This document shows, one piece after another, positions 5,468 to 5,795 of a stretch of 5,795 nt of DNA. Under the pieces are notes generated by a model. It searched no databases. It was not told where the DNA came from and was given only the letters and a program-made list of their open reading frames with translations. Numbering within the stretch: position 1 is the stretch's first letter; each line of letters starts with the position of its first letter. This DNA comes from Candidatus Woesearchaeota archaeon. Its GTDB lineage: Archaea; Nanobdellota; Nanobdellia; Woesearchaeales; UBA10200. The position numbers were made by a program, and so were the translations under genes. Location: positions 1 through 5,795 of the forward strand of contig JAGVZX010000135.1 of the NCBI GenBank assembly GCA_018302185.1, read 5' to 3'.

Positions 5468-5795
5468 ATGGCTAAAGATCCAAAAACACATACATCTTTA
5501 CACATCTTGAAAGGAGCTGTTCAGAAGACTTTAGGAGCAACTCTGACTACCGGAGTCCATGAAGAAAATAATAAAGGGATGCTTACAGTTGCATTTGACC
5601 GAAAACCTACTGACGAAGAGATGAAGCTTGTCCAGGATGAAGTAGATAAAAATATAGAGGAAAATATTCCTGTAGAAGTTTTTGAGATGGACAGAGATGA
5701 AGCAGAAGGAAAGTTTGGAGATAAAATCTATGATAAATTTATTGTTCCTCCCCACATCAGAAGATTAAAGATTGCGCAGATCAAAGGCTGGAATA
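5468..5795 (+). CDS. alaX: AlaX-type alanyl-tRNA editing protein, C-terminus cut by window edge
   Basis: AlaX proteins are free-standing relatives of the AlaRS editing domain that hydrolyse wrongly charged aminoacyl-tRNA(Ala), typically Ser-tRNA(Ala), in the cytoplasm. The 109 visible codons begin MAKDPKTHTSLHILKGAVQK, where His8 and His12 form the H-x3-H half of the zinc site. Then follow TVAFDRKPTDEEMKLVQ, IPVEVFEMDRDEAEGKFGD and FIVPPHIRRLKIAQIKGWN. Order and wording match the short archaeal type (AlaX-S, known from Pyrococcus horikoshii), which lacks the glycine-rich and N-terminal domains. The second zinc pair (C-x3-H) is expected just after GWN, beyond the edge. Start 5468 follows GGTGAT and gives the usual short lead before the TH-x3-H motif; an in-frame ATG at 5456 would add MVIK. 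It diverges from the Lrp-family gene, which may control it. Confidence 0.92.
   Translation, partial: MAKDPKTHTSLHILKGAVQKTLGATLTTGVHEENNKGMLTVAFDRKPTDEEMKLVQDEVDKNIEENIPVEVFEMDRDEAEGKFGDKIYDKFIVPPHIRRLKIAQIKGWN

Noticed and set aside
5531..5755. Minus-strand open frame of 74 codons
   Set aside because: It lies antisense to alaX and has no recognisable motif or promoter.

Overview
The window looks archaeal, AT-rich and gene-dense. Upstream of the genes lie BRE/TATA-type promoters of the form CGAAA-NN-TTTATA(T/A)A. Ribosome sites are GTGAT or GGTGAT, and at least one gene appears to be transcribed without a leader. The gene set is an XPD/Rad3-type iron-sulfur helicase, a small winged-helix protein, a bacterial-type gyrase B, an Lrp/AsnC regulator and a free-standing AlaX editing protein. 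This fits an archaeon that has gyrase, for example a euryarchaeon or a DPANN lineage. The sequence alone does not settle the lineage.

Layout. Bases 1-1613 (minus) hold the N-terminal 537 codons of the XPD-like helicase; its C-terminal part lies beyond the left edge. A divergent promoter region (1614-1821) separates it from an 89-residue winged-helix protein (1822-2091, plus). Convergent to that, and starting next to the gyrB stop, is an unrecognised 127-residue protein (2130-2513, minus; a GTG start at 2543 would overlap gyrB by 4 bases). gyrB (2540 to at least 4513, minus) follows. Its recognisable N-terminus continues in frame to about 4555, but no ATG, GTG or TTG lies between that motif and an in-frame TAA at 4619-4621. 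The gap 4619-4906 carries a strong gyrB promoter, two inverted repeats and two tandem duplications. An Lrp/AsnC regulator (4907-5371, minus) and AlaX (from 5468, plus, cut by the right edge) diverge from a compact shared promoter region.

Functionally the window combines DNA topology and repair (GyrB, XPD), two small transcription regulators, and translation quality control (AlaX removes mischarged amino acids from tRNA-Ala). gyrA is not visible. I see no mobile element, CRISPR array, tRNA or rRNA, and no convincing new multi-gene system. The points most worth a second look are the missing gyrB start codon, the structured gyrB leader and promoter, and the low-complexity inserts in both XPD and GyrB.
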